From Nocardia concava NBRC 100430 (GTDB taxonomy: Bacteria; Actinomycetota; Actinomycetes; Mycobacteriales; Mycobacteriaceae), in contig NZ_BAFX01000088.1 of assembly GCF_000308815.1 (NCBI RefSeq), positions 34,559 through 98,558 of the forward strand: DNA of 64,000 nt. Direction: 5' to 3'. Positions 1 to 8,155 of the stretch are shown piece by piece; the first letter of the stretch is position 1; each line of letters opens with the position of its first letter. The position numbers and the translations under genes were made by a program. The notes below the pieces were generated by a model. The model did no database searches, was not told the origin of the DNA, and saw nothing but the letters and a program-made list of their open reading frames with translations.

Positions 1-451
1 TGTGAGTTGCGACGAACGGCACGGCCGAGCCGATATTCGACGCCGCCGAGGAGATCGACACCGCCACCGTCAGCACATAATCGACCAGCAGCGCCGAGCC
101 GACGGTCAATCCCGCGGTGGGCCCGAGATTCTTCGTCGCGACCTCGTAGTCACCGCCGCCGGACGGATACGCGTGCACGTTCTGCCGGTAGCTGGCGACC
201 ACCACCGCCATCACCAGCGCGACCGCGAGGCCGATCCATGGCGCATATGTGTAAGCGGACAACCCCGCCACCGAGAGCACCAGGAAGATTTCCTCGGGCG
301 CGTAAGCCACCGATGACAAGGCATCCGAGGCGAAAACGGGGAGCGCGATCCGCTTGGGCAGCAGCGTATGCCCGAGAGAATCGCTGCGGAATGGGCGGCC
401 GACCAGCATGCGCTTGGCGGCCGTCGTCAACTTCGACACTCCAGGCAGCAT
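1..451 (-). CDS. APC-superfamily permease, N-terminal 150 residues (runs off left edge)
   Basis: The minus strand from ATG 451 is open to base 1, so only the N-terminus is present. After a basic stretch (residues 1-35) come hydrophobic segments at about 36-62, 67-88 and 112-147. The FASDALSSVAYAPEE stretch at 40-54 and the following glycine/serine-rich loop (about 95-100) are typical of APC-family amino acid transporters. In M. tuberculosis a homologous membrane gene (Rv2690c, from memory) also lies divergent from ceoB, so position supports the call. The substrate cannot be inferred. The start fixes the protein just before the conserved basic N-terminus. Confidence 0.85.
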   Translation of the reverse strand, partial: MLPGVSKLTTAAKRMLVGRPFRSDSLGHTLLPKRIALPVFASDALSSVAYAPEEIFLVLSVAGLSAYTYAPWIGLAVALVMAVVVASYRQNVHAYPSGGGDYEVATKNLGPTAGLTVGSALLVDYVLTVAVSISSAASNIGSAVPFVATH

Positions 452-505
452 AAGGCAGTGCGGGAGCGTCCGTGCCCGCGGCGCGACGCGCGACCCTCAC
501 GGTCG

Positions 506-511
506 TAGGGT
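506..511 (+). promoter_or_regulatory. possible -10 element upstream of ceoB
   Basis: TAGGGT lies about 150 bases before the ceoB start in the gap between the divergent permease and ceoB. It matches the TANNNT pattern seen elsewhere in the window, but no -35 is evident and the leader would be long. Confidence 0.35.
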
Positions 512-659
512 GGCGGACGAGGGCTGTGAGCTTTTTCCGATTCGGTTTGAACTACTTCCGGAGGGGGAAAATGCCCGCAATGCGACTCGAGCGGTACGGT
601 TGCCACCCGAACAGGGCAACCAAACCGCACAGAAGGTTTTCGGGAATGGGGTTCGTACG

Positions 660-1325
660 GTGTACGTGGTGATCATGGGCTGTGGACGGGTCGGTTCCTC
701 GCTCGCCCGCGCCCTCGTCCGCATCGGACACGAGGTCGCGGTGATCGATCAGAACTCGAGCGCCTTCCTGCGCCTGGGCCGCGATTTCCCGGGCCTGTGC
801 ATCACCGGCGTCGGCTTCGATCGAGATGTGTTGACCCGCGCCGGAATCGAGCGCGCCGGCGCCTTCGCCGCGGTGTCCTCGGGCGACAACTCCAACATCA
901 TCTCCGCCCGCGTGGCCCGCGAGACCTTCGGCATCGAGCGCGTGGTCGCGCGGATCTACGACGCCAAGCGCGCCGCGGTGTACGAGCGCCTGGGTATCCC
1001 GACCATCGCCACCGTGCCGTGGACGACCGACCGGTTCCTGCGCACCCTGGTCTCCGATCAATCCACCACCACCTGGCGCGACCCCACCGGCACCGTCGCG
1101 GTCACCGAACTCGCGCTGCACGAGGACTGGTACGGGCATTCGGTGCAGGCCCTGGAAGAGGCCATCGGGGCGCGGGTGTCGTTCATCATCCGATTCGGGC
1201 AGGGCGTGCTCCCCAACGGCAAATCCATGCTGCAGGCCGACGACCAGGTCTACATCGCCGCCACCTCCGGCACGGTCGGCGAGGCCGTCGCCCTGGCCGG
1301 CAATCCCCCCGCGAGCGAGGTCTGA
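660..1325 (+). CDS. ceoB: TrkA-family K+ uptake regulatory subunit CeoB
   Basis: A 221-residue cytosolic RCK protein. The N-terminal Rossmann fold starts with VVIMGCGRVGSS, an NAD-binding GxGxxG-type loop, followed by an acidic beta-strand end (VIDQN) that would bind the ribose. The last ~80 residues form the RCK-C ligand domain. TrkA proteins gate a partner K+ channel subunit in response to NAD(H) or nucleotides. I chose GTG 660 because the Rossmann fold begins there; the upstream open frame is not protein-like. The stop at 1325 is one base from the ceoC start, so the two are cotranscribed, as in mycobacteria. Confidence 0.93.
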   Translation: MYVVIMGCGRVGSSLARALVRIGHEVAVIDQNSSAFLRLGRDFPGLCITGVGFDRDVLTRAGIERAGAFAAVSSGDNSNIISARVARETFGIERVVARIYDAKRAAVYERLGIPTIATVPWTTDRFLRTLVSDQSTTTWRDPTGTVAVTELALHEDWYGHSVQALEEAIGARVSFIIRFGQGVLPNGKSMLQADDQVYIAATSGTVGEAVALAGNPPASEV

Positions 1326-1326
1326 G

Positions 1327-2022
1327 ATGAAGGTAGCCATCGCCGGAGCGGGAGCGGTCGGCCGCTCCATCGCCCAGGAACTACTGCGCGGCGGCCATCA
1401 GGTCATGCTGTTGGAACGCCGCCTCGACCACATCGACCCGACCGTCGCGCCCACCGCGGTGTGGACCCACGCCGACGCCTGCGAGCTGGAGACGCTCGAG
1501 GAGGCCGGGCTGGAGACCTACGACGTGGTCATCGCCGCCACCGGCGACGACAAGGTGAACCTGGTGTTCAGCCTGCTCGCCAAGACCGAATTCGGCGTCG
1601 GGCGTGTCGTGGCCCGCGTCAACGATCCGCGCAACGAGTGGCTGTTCGACTCGTCGTGGGGCGTGGACGTGGCGGTCTCGACCCCGCGCTTGCTCGCCTC
1701 GCTCGTCGAGGAGGCCGTATCCGTCGGCGATCTGGTCCGCCTGATGACACTGCGCCAGGGTCAGGCCAACCTGGTCGAGATCACCCTGCCCACCGATACC
1801 CCCTTGGCGGGCAAGGCCGTTCGCACCCTCACCCTGCCCCGCGATGCCGCCCTGGTGACCATTCTGCGCGGCGGCCGCGTCATCGTCCCGCAGGCCGACG
1901 ACCCGCTCGAAGGCGAGGACGAGCTGCTGTTCGTGGCCTCCGTCGAGGCCGAGGACGATCTGCGAAAGGCGCTCGGCGTCAACGGCTTCGGCAGCCAGGC
2001 CGAGCACGCCGAAACCGCCTGA
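1327..2022 (+). CDS. ceoC: TrkA-family K+ uptake regulatory subunit CeoC
   Basis: A 231-residue paralogue of CeoB with the same layout: Rossmann loop AIAGAGAVGRS at residues 5-15, a central conserved patch around IAATGDDKVNLV, and an RCK-C domain from about residue 140. It presumably pairs with CeoB as a hetero-oligomer controlling a K+ channel encoded elsewhere. The ATG begins one base after the ceoB stop, which implies translational coupling. It ends before a strong inverted repeat shared with the converging sigma factor gene. Confidence 0.93.
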   Translation: MKVAIAGAGAVGRSIAQELLRGGHQVMLLERRLDHIDPTVAPTAVWTHADACELETLEEAGLETYDVVIAATGDDKVNLVFSLLAKTEFGVGRVVARVNDPRNEWLFDSSWGVDVAVSTPRLLASLVEEAVSVGDLVRLMTLRQGQANLVEITLPTDTPLAGKAVRTLTLPRDAALVTILRGGRVIVPQADDPLEGEDELLFVASVEAEDDLRKALGVNGFGSQAEHAETA

Positions 2023-2072
2023 TCGGATATCCACCGCTGAACTGAAACCGCTGGCGGATCGTGAAAACGACT

Positions 2073-2106
2073 GTGGGCCGGGCGCACTCCCCAGTGCCCG
2101 GCCCAC
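2073..2106. terminator. bidirectional terminator between ceoC and the ECF sigma gene
   Basis: A perfect 11-bp stem (GTGGGCCGGGC with its complement) closes a 12-base loop between two convergent genes. It has no long U tract, as is common in high-GC actinobacteria. Confidence 0.75.
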
Positions 2107-2142
2107 ATTCCTCTCACTCATCGTTGAGCTGTCCCCGAATTA

Positions 2143-2844
2143 TCAGGAGGCCGCCCGCAATTCGGCCCGCAGCTTGTTCAGCGCGCGGTGCTGCATGACC
2201 CGCACCACGCCCGGGCTGGTGCCGATGGCCTCGGCGGTCTGCGCCGCGGTCCAGCCCAGCACGATCCGCATGACCAGCACCTCTCGGTGGGTGGTGGACA
2301 GCACCTGCATGAGATCGCGGGTGGCCATCCGGGTCTCCATCGCCAGCGCCCGCTCCTCCGGGCCGGCCTCGGTCCCCGGGGAATCCGGGAACTCCGCCAC
2401 CGGGTAGGCCGGGTGCATCTGCGCCCGCCGGAAGGCGTCGGCGACCTTGTTGGCCGAGATGCCGTAGACGAAGGCCAGGAACGACTTGCCCTGATCCCGG
2501 TAGCGCGGAATCGCCTGCACGGTCGCCAGGCAGATCTCCTGCGCCACATCGTCGGCGGTCACGTGCAGGTGGCCCGCCCCGCTCATGCGTGCCGCGCAGT
2601 AGCGCCGCACCAGCGGGTAGACGATCTTGAGAATCTCGGAGACCGCCTCCCGGTCACCGGCCGCGGCCGGGCCGATCAGCTTCTCCAATTCCGCTGCGGC
2701 GCGCCGGGACTCCGACGTCGCCACCGTGCTCGTGCTCTTGCTCCCCCGCCCCGCCGGGTGCCGGCGCGAGGCGACTGTCTGCACCGCCGTCACGGGCCCC
2801 TCGCCCCGATCCTGCGCTGCCACTGCCTTGCTGTCGGTAACCAA
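2143..2844 (-). CDS. ECF-type RNA polymerase sigma factor, SigD/ShbA-like
   Basis: A 233-residue sigma factor with a ~50-residue non-conserved N-terminus, then region 2 (ADDVAQEICLATVQAIPRY, with the RNAP-binding and -10 helices) and region 4 (STTHREVLVMRIVLGWTA leading to the recognition helix before QHRALNKLRAEL). The sequence recalls mycobacterial SigD and Streptomyces ShbA. No anti-sigma factor is adjacent, so control is unclear. The longest frame begins with a rare TTG at 2844 behind GGAGAAAGGA; GTG 2823 is an alternative start. It sits inside a block where mycobacteria have no sigma gene at this point. Confidence 0.9.
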   Translation of the reverse strand: MVTDSKAVAAQDRGEGPVTAVQTVASRRHPAGRGSKSTSTVATSESRRAAAELEKLIGPAAAGDREAVSEILKIVYPLVRRYCAARMSGAGHLHVTADDVAQEICLATVQAIPRYRDQGKSFLAFVYGISANKVADAFRRAQMHPAYPVAEFPDSPGTEAGPEERALAMETRMATRDLMQVLSTTHREVLVMRIVLGWTAAQTAEAIGTSPGVVRVMQHRALNKLRAELRAAS

Positions 2845-3029
2845 CTCCGCGATCCTTTCTCCGTAGCTTCTGAGAAAGATCGTGCTCGCAGCGGGGGTCC
2901 GGAAATAGGTACCCCAGGGGTGGGTTGGTCACCCCCTCTTGGCCCCCAATGGCCCCGAAGGTGTTGCGCCCTGGGCTTTTAGCGCGATAAGTGCCCGAAA
3001 CCAAGCGACCGACCGCAGACCGAACGGTC

Positions 3030-3896
3030 TTACGCGGCCGGTTCGGCGGTTTTCTGGCTCGGCAGATGCCCGGCCTTGCGGACCGCCCAGAAGGTCACCA
3101 GCGCCGCCACCGCGGTCAACGGCCAGCCCATGCCGATGCGGGCCACCGCCAGCAGACCGGTGCTGTTGGAGTCGTAGAGGTGGTTCTGCACCAGGTAGCG
3201 GGCCACGAACACCACCGCCCACACCGCGGTCGCGATGTCGTAGAGGCGCATGGCGCGCTTGTCGGAGCGCCAGCCGGTGCCGTGCCCGTTGAGCGCGCCC
3301 CAGATGACGCCCGCCAGCGGCCAGCGCACCACCAGCGACATCAGGAACGCGCCGCCGTAGATCAGGCTGGCGTAGATGCCGAACAGGAAGAAGCCCTTGG
3401 CCTCACCCATCCGGTAGGCGATGAACGCGCACACGCCCACCCCCAGGAAGCCGGAGATGGCGGGCTGGATCGGATCGCGACGCACCAAGCGCCACACCAG
3501 GATCAGCGCGGCCACACCCAGTGACGCCCAGATCGCGGCGGTCAGGTTGGCCAGCGAATTCACCGGCACGAACACCAGCACCGGCAGCGAGGAGTAGATC
3601 AGGCCGCTGATGCCGCCCATCTGCTCGAGCAGCGTCTGCTCCGGCTCGTCGTCGGACTCGGTGTCCTGGTCGGTGTCGTGGCCGGAACCGGTGGCCTCGC
3701 GCTCCAGCGCGGCCAGTTCGGCGCCGACCAGGGCCTGCATGTCCTCATCCAGCATCGCGTTCTCCAGGCGCAGCGGTGGCTCGTCGGCGCCGCGGGCGGC
3801 GGGGAGCTGGACCGTGGGCGGATCGAACGCGGGCCGCGCGCCGAAAGCCTCGGTCGGGGTACGGCTCTCGTCGCTGCTGCTGGTGGGGTTCGGCAT
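3030..3896 (-). CDS. DUF3159 integral membrane protein (Rv2693c-like)
   Basis: A 288-residue protein. The first ~90 residues are hydrophilic and acidic (including DQDTESDDEPEQ). From about residue 95 it has five or six hydrophobic helices, e.g. ISGLIYSSLPVLVFVPV, LGVAALILVW and LYDIATAVWAVVFVARYLV. The GGISGLIYSSLP and NGHGTGWR stretches match what I recall of DUF3159. Its function is unknown. It lies five bases downstream of the OB-fold gene on the same strand, the order found in M. tuberculosis (Rv2694c-Rv2693c). Confidence 0.88.
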   Translation of the reverse strand: MPNPTSSSDESRTPTEAFGARPAFDPPTVQLPAARGADEPPLRLENAMLDEDMQALVGAELAALEREATGSGHDTDQDTESDDEPEQTLLEQMGGISGLIYSSLPVLVFVPVNSLANLTAAIWASLGVAALILVWRLVRRDPIQPAISGFLGVGVCAFIAYRMGEAKGFFLFGIYASLIYGGAFLMSLVVRWPLAGVIWGALNGHGTGWRSDKRAMRLYDIATAVWAVVFVARYLVQNHLYDSNSTGLLAVARIGMGWPLTAVAALVTFWAVRKAGHLPSQKTAEPAA

Positions 3897-3901
3897 AAGT
3901 G

Positions 3902-4294
3902 TCAGGTATTCCCGCGGAGTTCGTAGTAGGGGTTGAAGATCACCTTGCCGCCGTCGCGTTGACCGACGCGGCCGCGGACCAGGATACGACGTCCCGGCTC
4001 GATTCCCGGAATGCGACGCCTGCCGATGAAGACCAGCGCCACCGAATCGGTGCCGTCGAAGAACTCGGCCTCCACCTCGGCGCCCGCGGACTTGGGACAG
4101 GCCTCGACGCTGCGCAGTCTGCCGACCATGGTGACCTCTTCACCCCGTCGACACTCCGATGCCCGGCACGCCCCCGACGCCTCCGACGTCTCGGCGAGCT
4201 CCTCGGCATCCAAACGATCAAGGTCCTCGGTCAGGCGACGGCTGAGCCGCCGGAAATAGCCTGACGGGGTGTCCTTCCCACCCTCGGATGGCAT
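3902..4294 (-). CDS. OB-fold nucleic-acid-binding-like protein (Rv2694c-like)
   Basis: A 130-residue cytosolic protein. An N-terminal helical stretch (FRRLSRRLTEDLDRLDAEEL, residues 14-33) is followed by an OB-fold-like beta-rich part with VTMVGRLRSV, AEFFDGTDSVALVFIGRRR and IPGIEPGRRILVRGRV. The family has no defined role. I took ATG 4294 rather than upstream starts because the protein then has the length of its mycobacterial counterpart (about 122) and the upstream frame looks non-coding. It is followed at once by the DUF3159 gene. Confidence 0.85.
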   Translation of the reverse strand: MPSEGGKDTPSGYFRRLSRRLTEDLDRLDAEELAETSEASGACRASECRRGEEVTMVGRLRSVEACPKSAGAEVEAEFFDGTDSVALVFIGRRRIPGIEPGRRILVRGRVGQRDGGKVIFNPYYELRGNT

Positions 4295-4757
4295 CTCGCA
4301 CGCTTTCTTGTAGAGCTCCACGGCGTGGATCACACGTCGTTCGATCTTTTCCCACGCCGATCCGGTGGTTTGCCACCCGACCGCCGATGGCCGTACATGG
4401 GCCACTGTAGATGCACTGTCCTGCACCCGCCACGCGTGCCCGTCACCAGCCATACCCGCTCCGACCCGCTCCCCAAACCCCGCCCCGCTCAGGCATATGA
4501 GATCGACTCCGCCGCGTGACCCACCACCGCTCCGGCGCCCGAACTCGTGACCGATCCGGCGCCCGGACCCCGGCGTCGGCCCGGTGCCGGGGATCGGGCC
4601 CACCCCGAATTCGCCCTGCTCAGGTGGCGGGGCAGGCCGACCGGGAAGCACACCGCCCGCGGGGACCGCGTAGCGGCCGGCGCGGGTGCCCGACGCGAAG
4701 GCCGCGATCCCGTCCCGGAGGCCGGTGCCGGTTCCCGTTGCGCCCCTGCGGCCCGGC

Positions 4758-4763
4758 TACTCT
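4758..4763 (+). promoter_or_regulatory. -10 hexamer of leaderless promoter
   Basis: TACTCT, then six bases, then GTG 4770. This places the transcription start at the start codon. Confidence 0.7.
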
Positions 4764-4769
4764 CGGCCG

Positions 4770-5549
4770 GTGCCCGAACTTCCACGTCCGGCGGTCGCCG
4801 TGCCCGGTCCGGCGGTGACCCCGTCGACCTCGGCCAAGGCCGCGCCGGGTCCGGCGATGGCTGTTGCCCTGCCCGGAACCGGCTCCGATGCCCTTTTCGC
4901 CCGCCGCGCCTTCGGATCCGCCTGCGCCGCATTGGATCTGCCGTTTCTGGCGGTTGAGCCGGATCCGCGGCGGGTGATCGACAGCTATCGCGCGGCCCTC
5001 GACACCGCCGCCCGTTCGGGGCCGGTGCTGATCGCGGGCATCTCGCTCGGCGCGGCCGTGGCCGTGGAATGGGCCGCCCAGCACCCGGATTCGGTCTACG
5101 GAGTGGTCGCCGCGCTGCCTGCTTGGACCGGTGCCGACACGACCGGCTGCCCGGCCGCGGCGAGTGCCGCTGCCACCGCCGCCCAGCTTCGCGCCGACGG
5201 CATCGACGAGGTCCTCGCCCGCATGCAGGCCTCCAGCCCCGCCTGGCTGGCCGAGGCGCTCACCCATTCCTGGACCGCCCAGTGGCCGGATCTCCCCTCC
5301 GCGCTGGAGGAGGCCGCTGCCTACGCCTGGCCTGAGCCCGAACTCCTGGCCCAGGTCAGCGCCCCGGTCGAAATCATCGGAGCCGTCGACGATCCCGTGC
5401 ACCCGATCGCGGTCGCCGAACGCTGGACCGATCTCATGCCCCGTGCGACCCTGCACCGCATCACCCTCGAGGACCTCGGCGCGGACCCGTCGATTCTCGG
5501 CACCCGGGGCATCACCGCCCTGCTCCCCCGCCGAGTCCCGGCCCCCTGA
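4770..5549 (+). CDS. alpha/beta hydrolase (Rv2695-like)
   Basis: A 259-residue soluble hydrolase-like protein. The nucleophile elbow is AGISLGAA (GxSxG, serine at about residue 91), followed by a typical helix. EIIGAVDDPVHP near residue 213 supplies a candidate acid. The final histidine is not obvious, so activity should not be assumed. An ATG at 4686 in frame would add a proline-rich tail; I prefer GTG 4770 because a TACTCT -10 sits six bases before it. The gene is divergent from the OB-fold gene and converges on the DUF3710 gene, as in mycobacteria. Confidence 0.8.
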   Translation: MPELPRPAVAVPGPAVTPSTSAKAAPGPAMAVALPGTGSDALFARRAFGSACAALDLPFLAVEPDPRRVIDSYRAALDTAARSGPVLIAGISLGAAVAVEWAAQHPDSVYGVVAALPAWTGADTTGCPAAASAAATAAQLRADGIDEVLARMQASSPAWLAEALTHSWTAQWPDLPSALEEAAAYAWPEPELLAQVSAPVEIIGAVDDPVHPIAVAERWTDLMPRATLHRITLEDLGADPSILGTRGITALLPRRVPAP

Positions 5550-5578
5550 CCTGGGTTCTGCCACAACGCCCTTGGTAT

Positions 5579-5613
5579 GCGCCGCCGCCCCGCAGTCAGC
5601 GGGGCGGCGGCGC
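5579..5613. terminator. strong GC-rich hairpin, first of two tandem terminators
   Basis: A perfect 15-bp stem around the loop AGTCA, just after the hydrolase gene. Confidence 0.8.
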
Positions 5614-5637
5614 TTCCGGCTTGTTGCGCTGAGAGCG

Positions 5638-5672
5638 AAATGGGGCACCGCCACACTGGCGGTGCCCCATTT
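5638..5672. terminator. second tandem hairpin between convergent genes
   Basis: A perfect 16-bp stem (AAATGGGGCACCGCCA and its complement) with a three-base loop. Its A/T ends give a U-rich edge in both directions, so it can stop the converging DUF3710 operon as well. Confidence 0.85.
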
Positions 5673-5712
5673 GTCTTGTTCTACAGCCGGATCCGGCGGT
5701 CGGCCGGACCGG

Positions 5713-6582
5713 TCAGTTCAGGCCGAGCTGCTGCATGGCAGACCCCTCCGCGCCGCGACGCGGTTCGGTCGGGGGCTGCTCGGGCTGGTAGGCCGGACCG
5801 CCCTGCATGGCGGCCATCTGGGCCTGCATGGCCTGCTGCTGGGCGGCGAGCTGCTGCTGATGGGCGGCGGCTAGCTGGTCGGCCAGCTCCTGGGGTAGGA
5901 CCACCGGAAGCGGCTCGCGGACCGGGAGCGGTTCGTCGCCGCGGCGCACGACGGTCTCGCTGAGCACCGCGCGGGCGGCGGACACCAGCGGCGAGTTGTC
6001 GTCGGCCGCGCCGGTCGGACCGGCCGCGACCAGGCGAACCATCCAGCGGTAGCCGTCCACACCGATGAAGCGCAGATCCGCGCCCTGGGTGACGGCGTGC
6101 AGCTCACGACCCCACGGGCCCTGCACGACCGAGACGGTCGCGCCGTCCTTGCGCAGCGTCTCGGCGAGATCGGCCGCCACCGAACGCCATTGGCCCGAGG
6201 TCTTGGGAGCGGCGTAGGCCGCCACCGTGATCCGCCCGTGCTGGGTGGCCAGGTGCACCGCCTGCGGCGTGCCGTCCGGGGTCATCTCGACCTGCAGCTG
6301 CCCGCCCGGCGGCACCGGCACGATCACCGAGCCCAGATCCAGCCGCTGCTCGGCGATGGCCGCGAGCCGATCGGCGACATCCTCGTAGTCGTAGGGTCCC
6401 GACTTGGGGTCGGCGGCGACGGTCACCGGCGCGAAGTTTGCGGTGTCGAACTCGCCCGCGCCCACGCCGGATTCGTCGTACTCGTCCTCGTACTCGTCGT
6501 ATTCGTCGTACTCGGTGTACTCGTCGTCGTACTGCGGCGCGTCATCTCTGTCGCCGCCCTTTTTCTTCCGTCCGAACACCAT
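5713..6582 (-). CDS. DUF3710 family protein (Rv2696c-like)
   Basis: A 289-residue protein starting MVFGRKKKGG, then a very acidic, tyrosine-rich stretch (about residues 16-40, with repeated DEY triplets). The folded DUF3710 core spans about 60-225 and includes LDLGSVIVPVP, QGPWGRELHA and RFIGVDGYRWMVR. The tail is glutamine/alanine-rich (AAAHQQQLAAQQQAMQAQM), probably helical. Two ATGs compete: 6588 overlaps the dut stop as ATGA but is one base from AAGGAGG, while 6582 has the proper seven-base spacing, so I used 6582. Function is unknown. Confidence 0.88.
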   Translation of the reverse strand: MVFGRKKKGGDRDDAPQYDDEYTEYDEYDEYEDEYDESGVGAGEFDTANFAPVTVAADPKSGPYDYEDVADRLAAIAEQRLDLGSVIVPVPPGGQLQVEMTPDGTPQAVHLATQHGRITVAAYAAPKTSGQWRSVAADLAETLRKDGATVSVVQGPWGRELHAVTQGADLRFIGVDGYRWMVRLVAAGPTGAADDNSPLVSAARAVLSETVVRRGDEPLPVREPLPVVLPQELADQLAAAHQQQLAAQQQAMQAQMAAMQGGPAYQPEQPPTEPRRGAEGSAMQQLGLN

Positions 6583-6584
6583 CG

Positions 6585-7085
6585 TCATGCCTCCTTGCCG
6601 GTCGCCTGACCCGACCCACCGGACCCAGCGGACAGGCTGGCATGCCCACCACTGGACCCGTATCCTCCTGCGCCGCGCGCGGTCTCGTCGAGCGTCTCGA
6701 CCTCCACGAAGTCAACCAGTTCGACCTTCTGCACCAGCAGCTGGGCGATCCGGTCACCCCGCCGGAGCTCGATGGCCGCCCGCGGATCGTGATTGATCAG
6801 GCACACCTTGATCTCACCGCGGTAGCCCGCGTCGACCGTGCCGGGGGTATTGACGACCGAGAGACCCGCCTTGGCCGCCAGTCCCGAACGCGGATGGATC
6901 AGCCCGACCGTGCCGATCGGGAGCGCCACCGCGATGCCGGTGCCGACGAGCACCCGCTCCCCCGGTTCGATGATGACGTCCTCGGTGGTGCACAGGTCCA
7001 CGCCCGCGTCGCCCTCGTGGGCACGCTTGGGTACGGGGATGCCGGGATCGAGCCGCAGCAGGGGAATAGGTGGAATACCGGTCAC
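6585..7085 (-). CDS. dut: deoxyuridine 5'-triphosphate nucleotidohydrolase (dUTPase)
   Basis: A 166-residue trimeric-type dUTPase, which converts dUTP to dUMP and pyrophosphate, keeps uracil out of DNA and supplies thymidylate synthesis. The motifs are in order: DAGVDLCT (I), HPRSGLAAKAG (II), NTPGTVDAGYRGEIKV (III), RGDRIAQLLVQ (IV) and the C-terminal glycine-rich arm with GGYGSSGGH (V). The tail after motif V is ~20 residues of Ser/Gly. The stop codon overlaps the possible first ATG of the DUF3710 gene, so the two form an operon. Confidence 0.97.
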   Translation of the reverse strand: MTGIPPIPLLRLDPGIPVPKRAHEGDAGVDLCTTEDVIIEPGERVLVGTGIAVALPIGTVGLIHPRSGLAAKAGLSVVNTPGTVDAGYRGEIKVCLINHDPRAAIELRRGDRIAQLLVQKVELVDFVEVETLDETARGAGGYGSSGGHASLSAGSGGSGQATGKEA

Positions 7086-7125
7086 GTAGGCCGAGCCTAC
7101 GCGTTCACCCCCGTCGCCATTGACC

Positions 7126-7131
7126 TAGTCT
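7126..7131 (+). promoter_or_regulatory. -10 hexamer of leaderless promoter
   Basis: TAGTCT, six bases, then GTG 7138. Confidence 0.7.
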
Positions 7132-7137
7132 GATGTC

Positions 7138-7659
7138 GTGTCCGACCAGCCCCCTCAGGTGACCATGGAACCTAAGCAGCAGACCCGACCCATCTACGCC
7201 GAGCGCCTCTGGGTGCCGCTGTGGTGGGTGCCCGCTGCCCTCGTCGTGACCGGGCTGCTGGCAGCCGAAATCCACATGGGCGCACCGGGAGTGCGGGCGT
7301 GGCTGCCCTACGTGCTGCTGTTCCCCTTCGCGGCGTGGGTGCTGGCGTGGTTCTCCCGCCATCGCGTGGAGGTGACCGTCGACGCCGACGGCGTGCCGGA
7401 ACTGCGCACCGATCGCGCCCACCTGCCCGCGACCTTCGTCAAGCGTGCCGCCCCGGTGCCGGCCAGTGCCAAGAGCGCGGCGCTGGGCCGCCAGCTCGAC
7501 CCCGCCGCCTTCGTTCAGCATCGGGCCTGGGTGGGGCCGATGGTGTTGCTCGTGCTCGATGATCCGGACGATCCGACGCCGTACTGGCTGGTCAGTACGC
7601 GCCATCCGGAGAAAATCATTGCCGCTCTCGGCCTGAAGAACGCGACCGAGCAAGCCTGA
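7138..7659 (+). CDS. DUF3093 membrane protein (Rv2698-like)
   Basis: A 173-residue protein with two adjacent transmembrane helices at about residues 25-48 (PLWWVPAALVVTGLLAAEIH) and 56-74 (WLPYVLLFPFAAWVLAWF). A soluble domain follows with conserved-looking LPATFVKRAAPV and PYWLVSTRHPEKI. The family is widespread in actinobacteria but undefined. The leaderless -10 fixes the GTG start. It is divergent from dut with only 52 bases between them and ends at a hairpin shared with the DUF4193 gene. Confidence 0.88.
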   Translation: MSDQPPQVTMEPKQQTRPIYAERLWVPLWWVPAALVVTGLLAAEIHMGAPGVRAWLPYVLLFPFAAWVLAWFSRHRVEVTVDADGVPELRTDRAHLPATFVKRAAPVPASAKSAALGRQLDPAAFVQHRAWVGPMVLLVLDDPDDPTPYWLVSTRHPEKIIAALGLKNATEQA

Positions 7660-7665
7660 TCCTGA

Positions 7666-7689
7666 CCGCGCTCGGCGAACCGAGCGCGG
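7666..7689. terminator. bidirectional terminator hairpin
   Basis: A perfect 10-bp stem CCGCGCTCGG with the tetraloop CGAA, between the convergent DUF3093 and DUF4193 genes. Confidence 0.75.
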
Positions 7690-7733
7690 GCTGACGGAAT
7701 CCTCTTTGTCGGATCCGCTACGCGGACAGTGCC

Positions 7734-8036
7734 TTACGCAGCGCAATCCATGCAGATCAGCTGACCGCCGGCTTCGCTGGCCAGTCGGCTGCGGTGGTGC
7801 ACCAGGAAGCAGCTCGAACAGGTGAACTCGTCGGCCTGCTTCGGGATGACCCGGACCGAGAGCACCTCCTCGGAAAGGTCCGCGCCGGGAAGCTCGAACG
7901 ATTCCGCGGTATCGGATTCGTCGATATCCACGACGGCGGACGCGGCTTCGTTGCGGCGAGCCTTCAGCTCCTCCAGCGAGTCCTCCGAAACCTCATCGGA
8001 TTCACTGCGCCGCGGTGCGTCATAGTCGGTTGCCAT
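7734..8036 (-). CDS. DUF4193 small zinc-ribbon-like protein (Rv2699c-like)
   Basis: An exactly 100-residue acidic protein (start MATDYDAPRRSE) with two CxxC pairs near the C-terminus, CSSC at about 77-80 and CMDC at 95-98, which probably bind one zinc. The N-terminal two-thirds is charged and likely helical or disordered (EDSLEELKARRNEAAS). The family is conserved across actinobacteria without a known function. ATG 8036 has a GAGGGG ribosome site; the longer open frame upstream is non-coding. Confidence 0.9.
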   Translation of the reverse strand: MATDYDAPRRSESDEVSEDSLEELKARRNEAASAVVDIDESDTAESFELPGADLSEEVLSVRVIPKQADEFTCSSCFLVHHRSRLASEAGGQLICMDCAA

Positions 8037-8134
8037 GTCGTTTCCCCTCGTCCTTACTCCGTATATCCCGGAACGGCACCCACCTGACCGGCCCCTCACG
8101 GGGTCGGATCGGGAGGGAATGCCGCCCCGCCCGT

Positions 8135-8155
8135 GGTGTACGTCACGCGTACACC
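8135..8155. promoter_or_regulatory. palindrome, possible operator
   Basis: GGTGTACG and CGTACACC flank a five-base spacer about 100 bases upstream of the DUF4193 start. No regulator gene is adjacent. Confidence 0.35.
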
